Assembly (NCBI GenBank): GCA_029637525.1
Contig: CP072660.1
Location: 1,451,612-1,515,611 of the forward strand
Length of the DNA: 64,000 nucleotides
Origin: Desulfurococcaceae archaeon MEX13E-LK6-19
Lineage (GTDB): Archaea > Thermoproteota > Thermoprotei_A > Sulfolobales > Desulfurococcaceae
Reading direction: 5' to 3'
Under the pieces are notes generated by a model. It worked only from the letters and a program-made list of their open reading frames with translations. It searched no databases and was not told the DNA's origin. The position numbers and the translations under genes are program-made. Below are positions 35,402 through 45,229 of the stretch, in pieces. Each line of letters begins with the position of its first letter. Position 1 is the first letter of the stretch.

Positions 35402-35737
35402 TTACTGTTTAGTATTCCTATGCTCCAGTGCTTGTGTTTCAGATAACTCTATCCTACTTCTTTCCATAATCTTTGACTGAACTCTTCTTATAGCTTCTAA
35501 AGCACGTTCCTTCCATAACCTCAATGGGAATAACTCATAGGCTCTGTTATAGTGATATAATGCTCTTTCAAAATCAAACCTGGCTTCATACTCTAGTCCT
35601 AGAGCATAATGTATCATACCGTCGTCGCCATACTTCTCGAGTAGACCATGAAGACACTCAAGAGTATGTGATGGATCGTATTCTTCTAGGCATTCACGAA
35701 TACTAGCATTGATAATACGCCATAAATCCACATCCAA
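35402..35737 (-). CDS. TPR-like small protein
   Basis: TTG start at 35737. A 111-residue helical protein with TPR-type spacing: GMIHYALGLEYEARFDFERA and LYHYNRAYELFPLRLWKERA match the A and B helices of a repeat. Likely a protein-protein interaction module. Lone gene. Confidence 0.65.
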   Translation of the reverse strand: MDVDLWRIINASIRECLEEYDPSHTLECLHGLLEKYGDDGMIHYALGLEYEARFDFERALYHYNRAYELFPLRLWKERALEAIRRVQSKIMERSRIELSETQALEHRNTKQ

Positions 35738-35886
35738 TGTATAAACAACACCCTAGGCTGTGAAGTATCTAGCCCACCGAGATAATATTTACTGTGCATC
35801 ACCCAGCCAAGAGTTTTATGTAGTGTCTTAGAGACTGCTCTGTAGAAGGGGAAACAGTAGAAACCGGCCGGTTTCCATAAGTAGTC

Positions 35887-36666
35887 TTAAAACCTATAGC
35901 TCACTCTAGATCTCGTGTTCAAGTATTCTATGAGCCTTATGTTTTTCTCATATAGTTTCTCCTCAAAGTATGCTCTAACCATTGCTGTGATGTTGTCTTT
36001 ACTTGGCTTCTTAACGTCTTTAGCTAGACCAAGTATTTTCGATAAAAAGCCCTCGGGCATCAATGTATCAATTATTGTTTCTTCTACATCGCTTGGCACG
36101 TTTATCTTGTTGAGCCTGAAGAGACCATGGAGTACTTCATGGTAAACAAGGTCTAGTACCTGTTCTGCCTCCATGCTTGGTTTAGTGAAACTCGATACAA
36201 CCACTCTCTCTTCATCCCAGTAAAGCATCGAGCCCATGAGCCCACCGAGCGGGTTGAACCCATAGATCACGTGGACTTCCTTGAAGTACTTCTTGAACCC
36301 AAATATCCTGTCCATGTACTCTATGTACTTCTCTCTTATCTTCCTATGGAGTTTCTCTACAGAGGAAGATAGCTTGTCTAGAGTCTCCTTTATGGTATCC
36401 CATTTATAGACACTAATACTCTTGATGGCTTCTAGCGCCTCGGATACACAATCTGCATTACAGTCTTCCTTGAAGACAATGCACTTGAACAACTTGTCCC
36501 AACACTTCTTCTCCTCAGCAATAAATCCAGCATAGAGTACTCTAGAGTAATCACCAATATAGAATACGTACGGGTACCTGTGGACAGGACACTGTGGCAC
36601 GTGAACCAAGTCATAGAGAGCAGCAGCTACATGGCCTTCAACACTGGTGACACCATGGATCTCCAA
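35887..36666 (-). CDS. Putative HExxH zinc metalloprotein (zincin-like)
   Basis: A 259-residue protein. HEVLH at 176-180 and EE at 195-196 give a zincin-like site; earlier residues contain several cysteines (CPVH, KKCW, KCIVF, EDCNADC) that could bind metal. Same architecture as the 3624 gene product, so a second member of the family. No signal peptide seen. Proteolysis is inferred only. Confidence 0.72.
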   Translation of the reverse strand: MEIHGVTSVEGHVAAALYDLVHVPQCPVHRYPYVFYIGDYSRVLYAGFIAEEKKCWDKLFKCIVFKEDCNADCVSEALEAIKSISVYKWDTIKETLDKLSSSVEKLHRKIREKYIEYMDRIFGFKKYFKEVHVIYGFNPLGGLMGSMLYWDEERVVVSSFTKPSMEAEQVLDLVYHEVLHGLFRLNKINVPSDVEETIIDTLMPEGFLSKILGLAKDVKKPSKDNITAMVRAYFEEKLYEKNIRLIEYLNTRSRVSYRF

Positions 36667-36826
36667 GGAGCCGCCAACCCTCCGTCCATGGCGAGTTAGT
36701 GGTTTTCTACTTAAAATAAATGTACTCCTTATATAAAGTTAAACCACTGTATCAACGTTTTCTTCTTAATAAAAACAGTAACATTAATTATCTAAGACTA
36801 CTTGTTGATAATGCTGATTAGTATCA

Positions 36827-37498
36827 ATGGGTGGTCTGCAAGTGGATCAGAAACAAGCAGTGTTGGCTAGAGAAGTACTCGTCCAGGAAACCAAGACTAC
36901 CCAAAGACTAGATGTAAAAGAGATCGCTAAGGGTGCTGTGGAGACCGTTGGTGGCGCCGGGCTTCTCGCTCTCGGGGCCAAGACAATGTTCATACTACCC
37001 TTCACCATGATCCCGTTTACGCTACAAACACTATTCCTAACATACCTCATACTACTACTGGGTAATCGCTCGTGGAGACCTGTAGCAACATACATAGCAA
37101 TGGGCTTAATGGGGTTACCAGTATTCGCTTACGGTGGTGGACTATACTACGTGTTATCCCCCACGTTCGGCTACATAATAGGCTTCCTCGCCGCAGCAAT
37201 CATAGCCGGGTACTACATCGGGAACCCACCACTGCTCTACCCTAGGAAACTAGTCATAGCAGCCACATTGATACAAGGAATAGTCTATACCATGGGATTC
37301 CTATGGCTAGCCGGATGGCTTACACTGACGAGACTAATACCAGTACACACTGCTCTAGCAACAGCTTTCATCATAGGCGTGGCCCCATTCATAGCATGGG
37401 ATATACTCAAAGCACTAATGGCCGTAGGGCTACTAGTAGGAACACACAAGACAAAAACAATAATATCAAGATACCTCAGCGTACTAGGAAACACTTAA
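36827..37498 (+). CDS. bioY: BioY biotin transporter substrate-binding subunit
   Basis: A 223-residue membrane protein. After a 45-residue soluble extension it shows the BioY signatures: IPFTLQTLFLTYL, GLMGLPVFAYGGG and PTFGYIIGFLAAA. BioY is the biotin-binding S component of an ECF transporter or acts alone. No ATPase (BioM) or transmembrane (BioN) gene is adjacent, so it may work alone or share a general ECF module encoded elsewhere. Confidence 0.93.
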   Translation: MGGLQVDQKQAVLAREVLVQETKTTQRLDVKEIAKGAVETVGGAGLLALGAKTMFILPFTMIPFTLQTLFLTYLILLLGNRSWRPVATYIAMGLMGLPVFAYGGGLYYVLSPTFGYIIGFLAAAIIAGYYIGNPPLLYPRKLVIAATLIQGIVYTMGFLWLAGWLTLTRLIPVHTALATAFIIGVAPFIAWDILKALMAVGLLVGTHKTKTIISRYLSVLGNT

Positions 37499-37525
37499 TG
37501 AGAACTATTTGTTTTTAACACAATA

Positions 37526-38305
37526 TTATGGCTGTCTGGAAAACTCTTTGGCTTCCTCTATCACGATTTTTAGTTCCTCCACGAACTCATCGTAAGGTAG
37601 TGGTGTCGATAATATACGTTCATTCCCTCTATACTCTTCGCCATCAAGACCAGAATACACATTATCAACTTCACCTAGGTTTCTCGCAAAATTAAGGTGA
37701 TATACCATACCATCTTTATAAAGGAACACAGTATATCCTACAACTTTATAGACCTTGATATTAAGCCCACCATAAATAACTTCTTTATTACTACACCTAA
37801 AGCGTCCTGAGACCCATATTTTTGCTGGAAGCAACATAGCTATATATGTTCTACAGGGAAGCACTGGCCTCAGGAAATCAGGAAAAGCTATGGTATTTCC
37901 CGTAATCCTCTCAAAATCTACATAGACAATAATCTGTTTACCTTCAAGACTAGTATTGCCTTCAATGACTTCTTCTACAATAACACGGAAAACAGCCTTA
38001 CTAGTATCGGTTTCAAAAACACAATTCCGCCCATTTATAACAAAAACTTCACCACACTTATATACTCCAAGTACATGTATTTTAGCCCATATTGGGCGTA
38101 CTGTAGTATTATAGTATTTGGCTAGGAACTCACTGTAACTAATATTGCCGTTAACCAAGAGGCCTACTTCACAGCTATAAATAATATCCATACCACCAGG
38201 GTTAAGTTTATAGTATAAACATTCATTTTCTACGTTTGCAGTGAAGGCAAATATTATAGCTAAAAGTATTATTATCGAAACAATAATAACCATTGTTTTA
38301 TACAT
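37526..38305 (-). CDS. Exported or membrane-anchored protein, unknown
   Basis: N-terminal hydrophobic segment (MVIIVSIIILLAIIFAF, about residues 5-22), then a 235-residue beta-rich extracellular domain with cysteines (ECLYY, SCEV, YKCGE, RNCVF, LPCRTY, FRCSN) likely paired in disulfides, and sequons (NIS, NTT, NTS). Family not recognised. Confidence 0.75.
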   Translation of the reverse strand: MYKTMVIIVSIIILLAIIFAFTANVENECLYYKLNPGGMDIIYSCEVGLLVNGNISYSEFLAKYYNTTVRPIWAKIHVLGVYKCGEVFVINGRNCVFETDTSKAVFRVIVEEVIEGNTSLEGKQIIVYVDFERITGNTIAFPDFLRPVLPCRTYIAMLLPAKIWVSGRFRCSNKEVIYGGLNIKVYKVVGYTVFLYKDGMVYHLNFARNLGEVDNVYSGLDGEEYRGNERILSTPLPYDEFVEELKIVIEEAKEFSRQP

Positions 38306-38444
38306 AGTGACTCTCCTAATAAGATACTATTGACCATGGATTACATAAATGTTTATCATTACTTACTTAACTTACTTGACAGCAAACTAGATAAAACACT
38401 AAAAATAATTGATTATTATTGTCTCTTGAATACTTTTTATCTTA

Positions 38445-39239
38445 TTATCCTAGTATTGTTTTGCATGATTCTACTCTAGTCGTGTTCAATGTGTCATGGA
38501 GTACCGGGTAGTATATTGTGTTGGCTATTGTTGCTTTTAGTATGAAGTCTAGTATGATGAGGATTATCGCTATCAACAACATTTTCTTTACTGTGGAGTC
38601 TACTTTTATCCTAAGTGTTTTCTCCTCGACGATACTCATCATGAGTCTCGTTAGTATAGTGCCTAGGAACACATAGCCTATAACACGTATTATGGCGTAG
38701 ATAGGCCAGCCCATGACTACGGCGACGATACTCCCATTAGCCATCCATATCAGTGTACCGTAGTAGAAGTTCATGTAGTTAAGAAGTATGGCCCCCATGA
38801 ACAAGCCGCCGATACCCATGGTTAGAAACGATACTATCGTGAACAACACTATCTCTATTATCTTGGGTTTAAGGAAGAGACTCGGGTCACCCTCCGGCCC
38901 CTTACCTGTCTCAAGCCACTCTATCATCTCCTCAAGGTAACTCCTCCCCTTAATGATCTTGTCGACAGCACCAGCACTACATCCCGCATAGAAGGCGTAT
39001 GCTGCAACAACAATTGTTACGACAAGACTCCAGAGAAGCACTAAGCCAGCTGCACGCCATAACCTCCTCTTGTAGACCTCGACAAGAAAGAGATAAACTA
39101 TCACAAACAACTGCATCAATGGCAGTATAAGCCCGCCTACAATAAGCCCAGCAATACTAGCAACAACACCGCCGGCAACAATACATAGTATCTCGACACC
39201 AAGACTAAACTCTTTATCAAGTAATTTCTTTAAATCCAT
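38445..39239 (-). CDS. Multi-spanning membrane protein, unknown
   Basis: ATG at 39239 preferred over a GTG three codons earlier, because AGGTGG lies at the right distance. About six membrane segments. Family not recognised, though a Yip1-like arrangement is possible (KIIEIVLFTIVSFLTMGIGG, FYYGTLIW). Separate from the neighbouring exported protein gene by 140 bases. Confidence 0.72.
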   Translation of the reverse strand: MDLKKLLDKEFSLGVEILCIVAGGVVASIAGLIVGGLILPLMQLFVIVYLFLVEVYKRRLWRAAGLVLLWSLVVTIVVAAYAFYAGCSAGAVDKIIKGRSYLEEMIEWLETGKGPEGDPSLFLKPKIIEIVLFTIVSFLTMGIGGLFMGAILLNYMNFYYGTLIWMANGSIVAVVMGWPIYAIIRVIGYVFLGTILTRLMMSIVEEKTLRIKVDSTVKKMLLIAIILIILDFILKATIANTIYYPVLHDTLNTTRVESCKTILG

Positions 39240-39589
39240 AGAAACCACCTACTAGATCCACTATTTGTATGGTGGAGGAATAAATAGTATCAGTTATCCA
39301 CTGAAACCACGTATTAAAGAAGCCTTGAACACAACGATCAACGAACTCAATATCCTTGCCCTAACCCATTAAGTAAAGTATATCAAGCTGCTTCCATTTA
39401 TAATTGTAGTAATGGTGATGAAACCTCCTCTCTACTGAATAATAGAGATGTAGAACCTCACGGTGTCTGATTATTCTCCAAAATAAGACGAGAATACATT
39501 CTTATTCTTCGACTAGTTATGTGTTTTCCTGTAGAAGAGTGTTTAGTTAAAAAATATTTTGTTAAGGGCTGGTTTTATTTGGAATGTGT
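39240..39589. other. Intergenic, about 350 bp
   Basis: AT-rich with no supported gene, repeat or structured element. Confidence 0.4.
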
Positions 39590-41305
39590 TTACTCGGCTG
39601 TGTAGTTTGGTACTACTGGTGGTAAGTTTACTGCTTTCGCGTAGGCTATGTTGAGTACTCTGTGTAGTATCACGAGGAGTACTAGTCCTACTGGTAGGAG
39701 TATTGCTGGGTGGGTTATACCGATGTACATTAGGAAGAATAGTACTGCCGAGATAGCCATGGCTAGTAGTGCGTAGGGTATCTGTGTTGAGACGTGGTCG
39801 ATGTGGTCTGCACCGCTGAACATTGAGGACATGATGGTTGTATCGCTTATTGGGCTACAGTGGTCTCCGAAGATACCTCCGGCGAAGACGCTGGCAATGG
39901 AAGCGTATAGTGGTAGGTATGGGTCTACGCCTTGCTGGAGTGCTAGTGTCCAGGATAGTGGTATGGCTATGGGCATTACGAGGGCGAAGGTACCCCAGCT
40001 TGTACCTGTTGTGAATGATATGAAGGCTGCTGCTAGGAAGATTAGAGCTGGTACGAGAATTGCTGGTACGCCGGCCTTGGTGGCTAGGTCGATCACGTAT
40101 GGTGCTGTGCCTACGGCGTCTGCAGCTGACTTGATTGTCCATGCTAGTACTAGGATAGCGTTGGCGAGTACCATGAGGTACATGCCCCTGATCGTGGCGT
40201 CCATGAGTTTCTCGAAGTCCAGGCTCCTGGTTACCAAGGCAAAGAATGCTGCTGTTACGTAGCCTGCGAAGCTACCCCATAGTAGTGCAGTAGCCGCGTC
40301 AGCATCCATCAAGGCTTCAGTGAATGGTACTTCCCACCAATACTTCTCATAGCCTACTACCTCGGCACCAGTAACCCACATTCCTATGATCGTTACTACT
40401 ACTAGTACTATTACTGAGACAACGAAGTTCCACCATGGACCCCTAGCCTTGGGCTCACCTAGCACCGTCTCAGTAGGCATTAGTGGTACAGCACCGTCTC
40501 TAAGCACCTTACCCTCCTTGACGACACGGTGTTCTGCCTTGAGCATTGGGCCGAAGTGTCTTCTAGACAATACCACTAGGAATACTAGTATTATTGCGAA
40601 GATACTGTAGAATCTGAAGGGCACGCTGTGAATCCATGCTGCCATAGCCTCGATCTCAGGGGCCATCGCTATTTCTCCAGCAGCAGCCTTCTCAGCAAGG
40701 CTCTCGAATGACTCCTTGATCAAGCCTACCTCATAGCCTATCCAAGTTGATATCAATGCTAGTCCAGCAACTGGTGCAGCCGTTGAGTCGACTATGTAGC
40801 TCAGTAGCTCACGACTCACCCTAAGCTTGTCTGTTACAGGCCTAGTGGTGTTACCTACAATAACAGTGTTTGAATAGTCGTCGAAGAATATCAGTACACC
40901 AAGGACTGAGGCGAGGAAGCTTGCTCCGCGAGAAGACTTTACCTTACTCAGTAGCTTCGCGGCAACATCATGCATTGAACCAGAGACATAGAGCACTCCA
41001 ACAAATGCACCGATAATGAAGTCGAAGATCAGGATCGTGGCGTTCCAGGAGTCAGTGACATTCTCGATAACCCATGACAAGCTCTGCCTAGCGCCAAGGA
41101 ATACATTCCAGTCGTTAATCATGAGGCCGCCAACGAATATACCGGCGAACAATGCTACCAATACTTGTCTTGTAATGAAGGCTAATGCAATAGCTAGCAA
41201 TGGCGGGAGCAATGGAGGAGCTCTATAGCCAATGTAAAGTACTATAGCTAGCACAATGATGCTGGATACTATTCTATATGCTCTCCCACCACCAGCGGCT
41301 CCCAT
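39590..41305 (-). CDS. Na+/H+ antiporter, NhaC family
   Basis: A 571-residue carrier with about 11 membrane segments. Signatures seen: IFFDDYSNTVIVGNTTRPV near 140-158, SFTTGTSWGTFALVMPIAIP near 430-450 and IFGDHCSPISDTTIMSS near 480-496, all typical of the NhaC (TC 2.A.35) group. It exchanges Na+ for H+ across the membrane. ATG start, GGTG upstream. Some members carry amino acids, so the substrate remains inferred. Confidence 0.9.
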   Translation of the reverse strand: MGAAGGGRAYRIVSSIIVLAIVLYIGYRAPPLLPPLLAIALAFITRQVLVALFAGIFVGGLMINDWNVFLGARQSLSWVIENVTDSWNATILIFDFIIGAFVGVLYVSGSMHDVAAKLLSKVKSSRGASFLASVLGVLIFFDDYSNTVIVGNTTRPVTDKLRVSRELLSYIVDSTAAPVAGLALISTWIGYEVGLIKESFESLAEKAAAGEIAMAPEIEAMAAWIHSVPFRFYSIFAIILVFLVVLSRRHFGPMLKAEHRVVKEGKVLRDGAVPLMPTETVLGEPKARGPWWNFVVSVIVLVVVTIIGMWVTGAEVVGYEKYWWEVPFTEALMDADAATALLWGSFAGYVTAAFFALVTRSLDFEKLMDATIRGMYLMVLANAILVLAWTIKSAADAVGTAPYVIDLATKAGVPAILVPALIFLAAAFISFTTGTSWGTFALVMPIAIPLSWTLALQQGVDPYLPLYASIASVFAGGIFGDHCSPISDTTIMSSMFSGADHIDHVSTQIPYALLAMAISAVLFFLMYIGITHPAILLPVGLVLLVILHRVLNIAYAKAVNLPPVVPNYTAE

Positions 41306-41525
41306 GAGAATAACACCTAATTAAGTTTTTCACAATACACAAAACATTAGCAATAACTACGAAATATAAACATTACTCCGAACCTATCATTGGAGATAAC
41401 GAAACAATTTGATAGTAGATAAACCAAATTCTACTTAAACAATATAAATACATAATATAATGATCATTGGTTTCAAAGAATCAAGTAATAAACAGCTAAT
41501 TTATGACTATTACTAATAGGATATA

Positions 41526-42833
41526 CTAACCACCATACATTTCATGAAGGTATTCGGCAAACCATGCCGGAACGCTTTCCCTACAGACAAGCACTACTTT
41601 GGCAAGATACTCAATACTACTAGCAAGTATAAAAACATTACAACTACTACAATCAGCAGGCTCCTCGATATCCAGTTTCATAAAAATATCGACAAGAGAC
41701 ATGTTCGAGGCTATAGGGAACAATAATGATACAGTGTAAATACACTCACTACTAGTCTCAAAAGAATACGTTAACATGTTATCAGCAGTGGATACTGTTG
41801 TTGAACAATTACCTGTACCAATGAATAACGGCTCATTATACTCCCCCGCAAATACTCTAGACACCACGCAACAGCCCTCTCTAAGCGGAGAAAGTTCTAC
41901 CAGCACTTCACCACTTATTCTTCTACACAAGCAAGACTTGTCCATGTTTTCAATTCTTATAACCATTTTTGTTGCGAAAAATGGTGTCTTATTGACTCTA
42001 ACTATGTAGAGTGGAGTAAACATGTAGTCTATACTAGCCATATTCTTGCCTGTGTCTCCGGATAACGGGGGCACTACAGCTATGCTAAATGTTGTATAGA
42101 TGTCGTAGAAACCAATATCAACAACTACATCTTTCCTGCTGTCAACAACTACTTTAACATCTATGGTACTGTTTCTAGTTTGCTTAGACCTCCCAGGTAC
42201 ATTGATGAACAGTATAGTCCAGTTCCCCGGGTTCACTACGTAGTCTCTCGTTGCAACAGTACAATCGTTCACTTCAACACTCAGAGATGCATTAACCGGG
42301 TCCCTAGTGTTTACTCTTAATGCAAAAGCTATCGTGTAGTTGCTACGGCTAATAATCCTAGTGATAAAACCGTCACCTATATGTACATAGAATTCTGCTC
42401 TAGCCCTATCTCCGCTCCTAGTGGTTTCTAGTCTGATAAATCTAGTCCATGGAACACCGTCCCGTACCTCGATACTACTCCTGCTAACATAGACCCTATA
42501 GTCCCTCCCTGGAACACCATACATTGTCTTGCCGTCATCGATGTAGCTGACTAAAACTCTCCATCCATGTTCATACAATGTAACAGGGTCTATAGGCATA
42601 AAATCCTTATCAACGTCAACACTTAAATCAAGGAAACCAACACGTATAATGAAGTCCCTATAGTAGTCGAAATAAGGTTCAGCAAGCAGCTCCCAATAAA
42701 CAGTAGTCGTAGGCACACCAATCGAGCTCTTTATAGGAATACACATGACTACTAGAGAGCTAGCAAGGACCAGGATGAGAAGCAATCCCATATTCTTCTC
42801 TACACGAAGCATACTACCACTAGAATAGACCAC
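41526..42833 (-). CDS. Exported protein, unknown function
   Basis: GTG at 42833; an in-frame ATG at 42812 is an alternative. Signal-like hydrophobic stretch GLLLILVLASSLVVMCIPI at about residues 16-34, then a 400-residue beta-rich domain with sequons (NAS, NYT, NRT types) and cysteines in pairs (DCTV, CLCRR, GCCVV, CSSC). Family not recognised. It is the downstream gene of the GC-rich structured element at 42870-42950, which may be its mRNA leader. Confidence 0.72.
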   Translation of the reverse strand: MVYSSGSMLRVEKNMGLLLILVLASSLVVMCIPIKSSIGVPTTTVYWELLAEPYFDYYRDFIIRVGFLDLSVDVDKDFMPIDPVTLYEHGWRVLVSYIDDGKTMYGVPGRDYRVYVSRSSIEVRDGVPWTRFIRLETTRSGDRARAEFYVHIGDGFITRIISRSNYTIAFALRVNTRDPVNASLSVEVNDCTVATRDYVVNPGNWTILFINVPGRSKQTRNSTIDVKVVVDSRKDVVVDIGFYDIYTTFSIAVVPPLSGDTGKNMASIDYMFTPLYIVRVNKTPFFATKMVIRIENMDKSCLCRRISGEVLVELSPLREGCCVVSRVFAGEYNEPLFIGTGNCSTTVSTADNMLTYSFETSSECIYTVSLLFPIASNMSLVDIFMKLDIEEPADCSSCNVFILASSIEYLAKVVLVCRESVPAWFAEYLHEMYGG

Positions 42834-42869
42834 TGTACTGCTGAGTAAAACGGGTTACCACGTAGCATA

Positions 42870-42950
42870 GAGTGTCAGAAGAGGCCGACCACCCCGTTCA
42901 CGAGCCCGATCAACCGGGCCTCCCCGAGTAGGGGCTTCATCACTCCAGGA
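42870..42950 (-). ncRNA. Candidate structured RNA: GC-rich sRNA gene or 5' leader element
   Basis: A 70-base island at 42881-42950 is about 67% GC in an AT-rich intergenic region. Transcribed on the minus strand from a TATA box (42980-42971, TTTATAACC), it would begin near 42950. It contains GTGATGA (42943-42937) and ends with CTGA (42878-42875), matching C and D boxes, flanked by GAGTG/CACTC, which could close a terminal stem. Internal stems: GAGCCCG 42902-42908 with CGGGCCTC 42915-42922, CCCC 42922-42925 with GGGG 42931-42934; an alternative pairs GAGGCC 42881-42886 with GGCCTC 42917-42922. No clear D'/C' boxes. Confidence 0.5.
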
Positions 42951-42980
42951 TAGAATACTGTATTCTATGGAGGTTATAAA
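42950..42980 (-). promoter_or_regulatory. Promoter and inverted repeat before the structured RNA
   Basis: TTTATAACC (minus, 42980-42972) is a TATA box; between it and the RNA lies ATAGAATA-CTG-TATTCTAT (42950-42968), eight-base perfect arms. The position at the transcription start suggests an operator. Confidence 0.5.
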
Positions 42981-43180
42981 CGTAAGCAACATTGTTTCTC
43001 CTAGCATCTGATTCTCGTGTGGCTTAACATTAATAATATTGTATTCCTAGTAACCTATCTTGTAGATGATGAGCTCAGGCGGAGATGAAGTGATGATTAG
43101 ATCAGCCTTGGCTGAATCATTATGAGATAAACAATTGCTCTACTCCTGTTCCACCATAGCTCTGGGATAGGTGGGCTTGC

Positions 43181-43714
43181 ATGGATACGGGTTCTAGGCA
43201 GCACATAGAGTTCTTGTTGACACGTAGGAGTATAAGGAGGTTTGAAGACAAGCCTGTTCCACGGGATCTCTTGCTTAAAGTTATTGATGTAGCAAGGTAT
43301 GCTCCTAGCGCGAAAAACTTGCAGCCATGGGAATTCATTATAGTCGATGACCCCGAGGTCAAGAAGAAGCTCTCTGGGATACATGTCGGCGCTAGGCCTC
43401 TAGAGAATGCCCCTGCCGCCATAGTTGTTGTAGCCGATAAAGAGTTGTCGCCAGTATCCTACCTAGTTGATGGAGCCAATGCAACCATGTATATACTGCT
43501 TGCAGCCCACGCCTACGGCCTAGGGACGGTATGGATACAAACACTACGCAACATCAGCGAGATCCAGAAGATACTCGGACTCCCCGAGAACAAAGTGCCC
43601 GTGGCAATAATAGCTATCGGGTGGCCAGCCGAGAAACCAGGTCCTAGGCCAAGAAAGCCTCTGGAGGAACTAGTCCACATCAATAAGTATGGAAACAGGT
43701 TATCAAAACAATAG
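43181..43714 (+). CDS. Nitroreductase family FMN oxidoreductase
   Basis: A 177-residue protein. LLTRRSIRRFEDKPV (12-26), APSAKNLQPWEFIIV (46-60) and GLGTVWIQ with PVAIIAIGWPAEKPGPRPRKPLEEL at the C-terminus are the FMN-binding signatures. Acts as an NAD(P)H-dependent flavin oxidoreductase; substrate unknown. It precedes the DUF401-like permease gene. Confidence 0.92.
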   Translation: MDTGSRQHIEFLLTRRSIRRFEDKPVPRDLLLKVIDVARYAPSAKNLQPWEFIIVDDPEVKKKLSGIHVGARPLENAPAAIVVVADKELSPVSYLVDGANATMYILLAAHAYGLGTVWIQTLRNISEIQKILGLPENKVPVAIIAIGWPAEKPGPRPRKPLEELVHINKYGNRLSKQ

Positions 43715-43823
43715 GTTATTAAACAAGAGTAGATGCATTAAGACACCATTTTTCCCCTCTTATCCGAGCCCAAGTCTATTAACTACTTCTCGGGGAAACT
43801 ATGCTGTAGCGGTGGCATGTGCT

Positions 43824-45059
43824 ATGGATAGTGTTGCTGTCCTGCTACTAGCCATAACCATGCTTATCGTGATGCTTGTTCTACGTATTCCACTATGGAT
43901 AGTATTCTTCGTGACAGCGTTCACTACAGCTCTCATCGCTGGTGGACCAAGTCTTCTCGCCAATATAATTTGGACAACCACAACAGACCCGACTACAATA
44001 GATCTTGTCACAATAATGTTCTTGATAGCAGTGCTAGTTGGGAACTATAGGGAGACTGGTTTCATCGACAAGCTCGGCGAGGAACTAGTAGCGTTCTTCA
44101 AGAAACCTGTTTTGTCGGCAACACTGGTGCCAGCAATACTTGGTCTACTCCCCGTGCCCGGCGGTGCATTGATGTCTGCCCCTATTGTCGACAAGGTTGG
44201 CGACTACATGGAGCTTGACAATGTGAGGAAAGTGTTTGTGAATGTCTGGTATAGACACATAATATTCATGATCTACCCGTTGAGTACATTATTGATACTA
44301 ACAGCGACACTCACCAATACAAGCATATGGGTGCTCATAACAAGACAGGCACCTATAGCATTATTTATGTTCGTCATAGGCTTCATTATAGGCTTCCCTA
44401 TGCTGAGATCTAAGAGTAAGACCAGGACAAGCTATAGTGTTGGCAGTGCTAACAAGAAGATTTTATTGAAAGTATTCTCCCCGATAATAGTGGCTATAAC
44501 CATAGCTGTCTCCACATCCAGGTTCCTCGACTACAAACTACCGTTACCTATAAACAGAGTCTCCATGGTTCTCGGCGTTAGCATGGGGATAATACTATTG
44601 TACTTGTTGTCGAGAATACCTAGACATAAATTCATGAGAACCTTCTACTCCAAGAGCACAATAGAGCTGGTACTAGTTGGTTATGGTAGTATGCTTCTCC
44701 GCGGAGTCTTCCTGTCGATAAGTGTCGAGGACTTGGCAAGCTATATACCAGGCTACATTAACCCATTGGCTGTGGCACTAATGCTACCACTATTCTTCTC
44801 CCTAGTAGCAGGTGTCCCGACAAGCGGTATAGTACTATCTATACCAATTATACAGGAAGTATGCAGTATCACCCCAGGGATAGCATCAATGATCTATGTC
44901 TCAGCCTTCATAGGATATCTCGGCTCACCACTACACTTATGCTATATATACACAGCACAATATCTAAACACACCGTTAATGAAGACCTACAAATACATGG
45001 CACCAGCCTGCATGATAACCCTGTTATTTACATTCTTCTTAAACGCCTTCTACCCATAG
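43824..45059 (+). CDS. DUF401-like integral membrane protein (permease)
   Basis: ATG at 43824 (MDSVAVLLLAITML) chosen; the frame is open further upstream to 43689 but those residues are unlike the family. About ten membrane segments with LGLLPVPGGALMSAPIVDKV near 105-124, the signature of DUF401 and related IT-superfamily carriers, and GVPTSGIVLSIPI, FIGYLGSPLHLC in the second half. Substrate unknown. Confidence 0.85.
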   Translation: MDSVAVLLLAITMLIVMLVLRIPLWIVFFVTAFTTALIAGGPSLLANIIWTTTTDPTTIDLVTIMFLIAVLVGNYRETGFIDKLGEELVAFFKKPVLSATLVPAILGLLPVPGGALMSAPIVDKVGDYMELDNVRKVFVNVWYRHIIFMIYPLSTLLILTATLTNTSIWVLITRQAPIALFMFVIGFIIGFPMLRSKSKTRTSYSVGSANKKILLKVFSPIIVAITIAVSTSRFLDYKLPLPINRVSMVLGVSMGIILLYLLSRIPRHKFMRTFYSKSTIELVLVGYGSMLLRGVFLSISVEDLASYIPGYINPLAVALMLPLFFSLVAGVPTSGIVLSIPIIQEVCSITPGIASMIYVSAFIGYLGSPLHLCYIYTAQYLNTPLMKTYKYMAPACMITLLFTFFLNAFYP

Positions 45060-45229
45060 TTAACCGAGTGTTATATTAAAGTATAACACTGTTAAGAATA
45101 AACTGTCTAATAGATAGTATTACCTGTACCAGACATTGTATACAATAAGTTTTATATCTACTTCCAAGTACTCGTCTCATGTAACCACCAGTAAGGACTA
45201 TAAGATTGCCATTTTGGTGACGATTACAT

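Noticed and set aside
39801-40262. 153-codon frame on the plus strand
   Set aside because: Lies opposite the conserved NhaC signatures; no motif or ribosome binding site.
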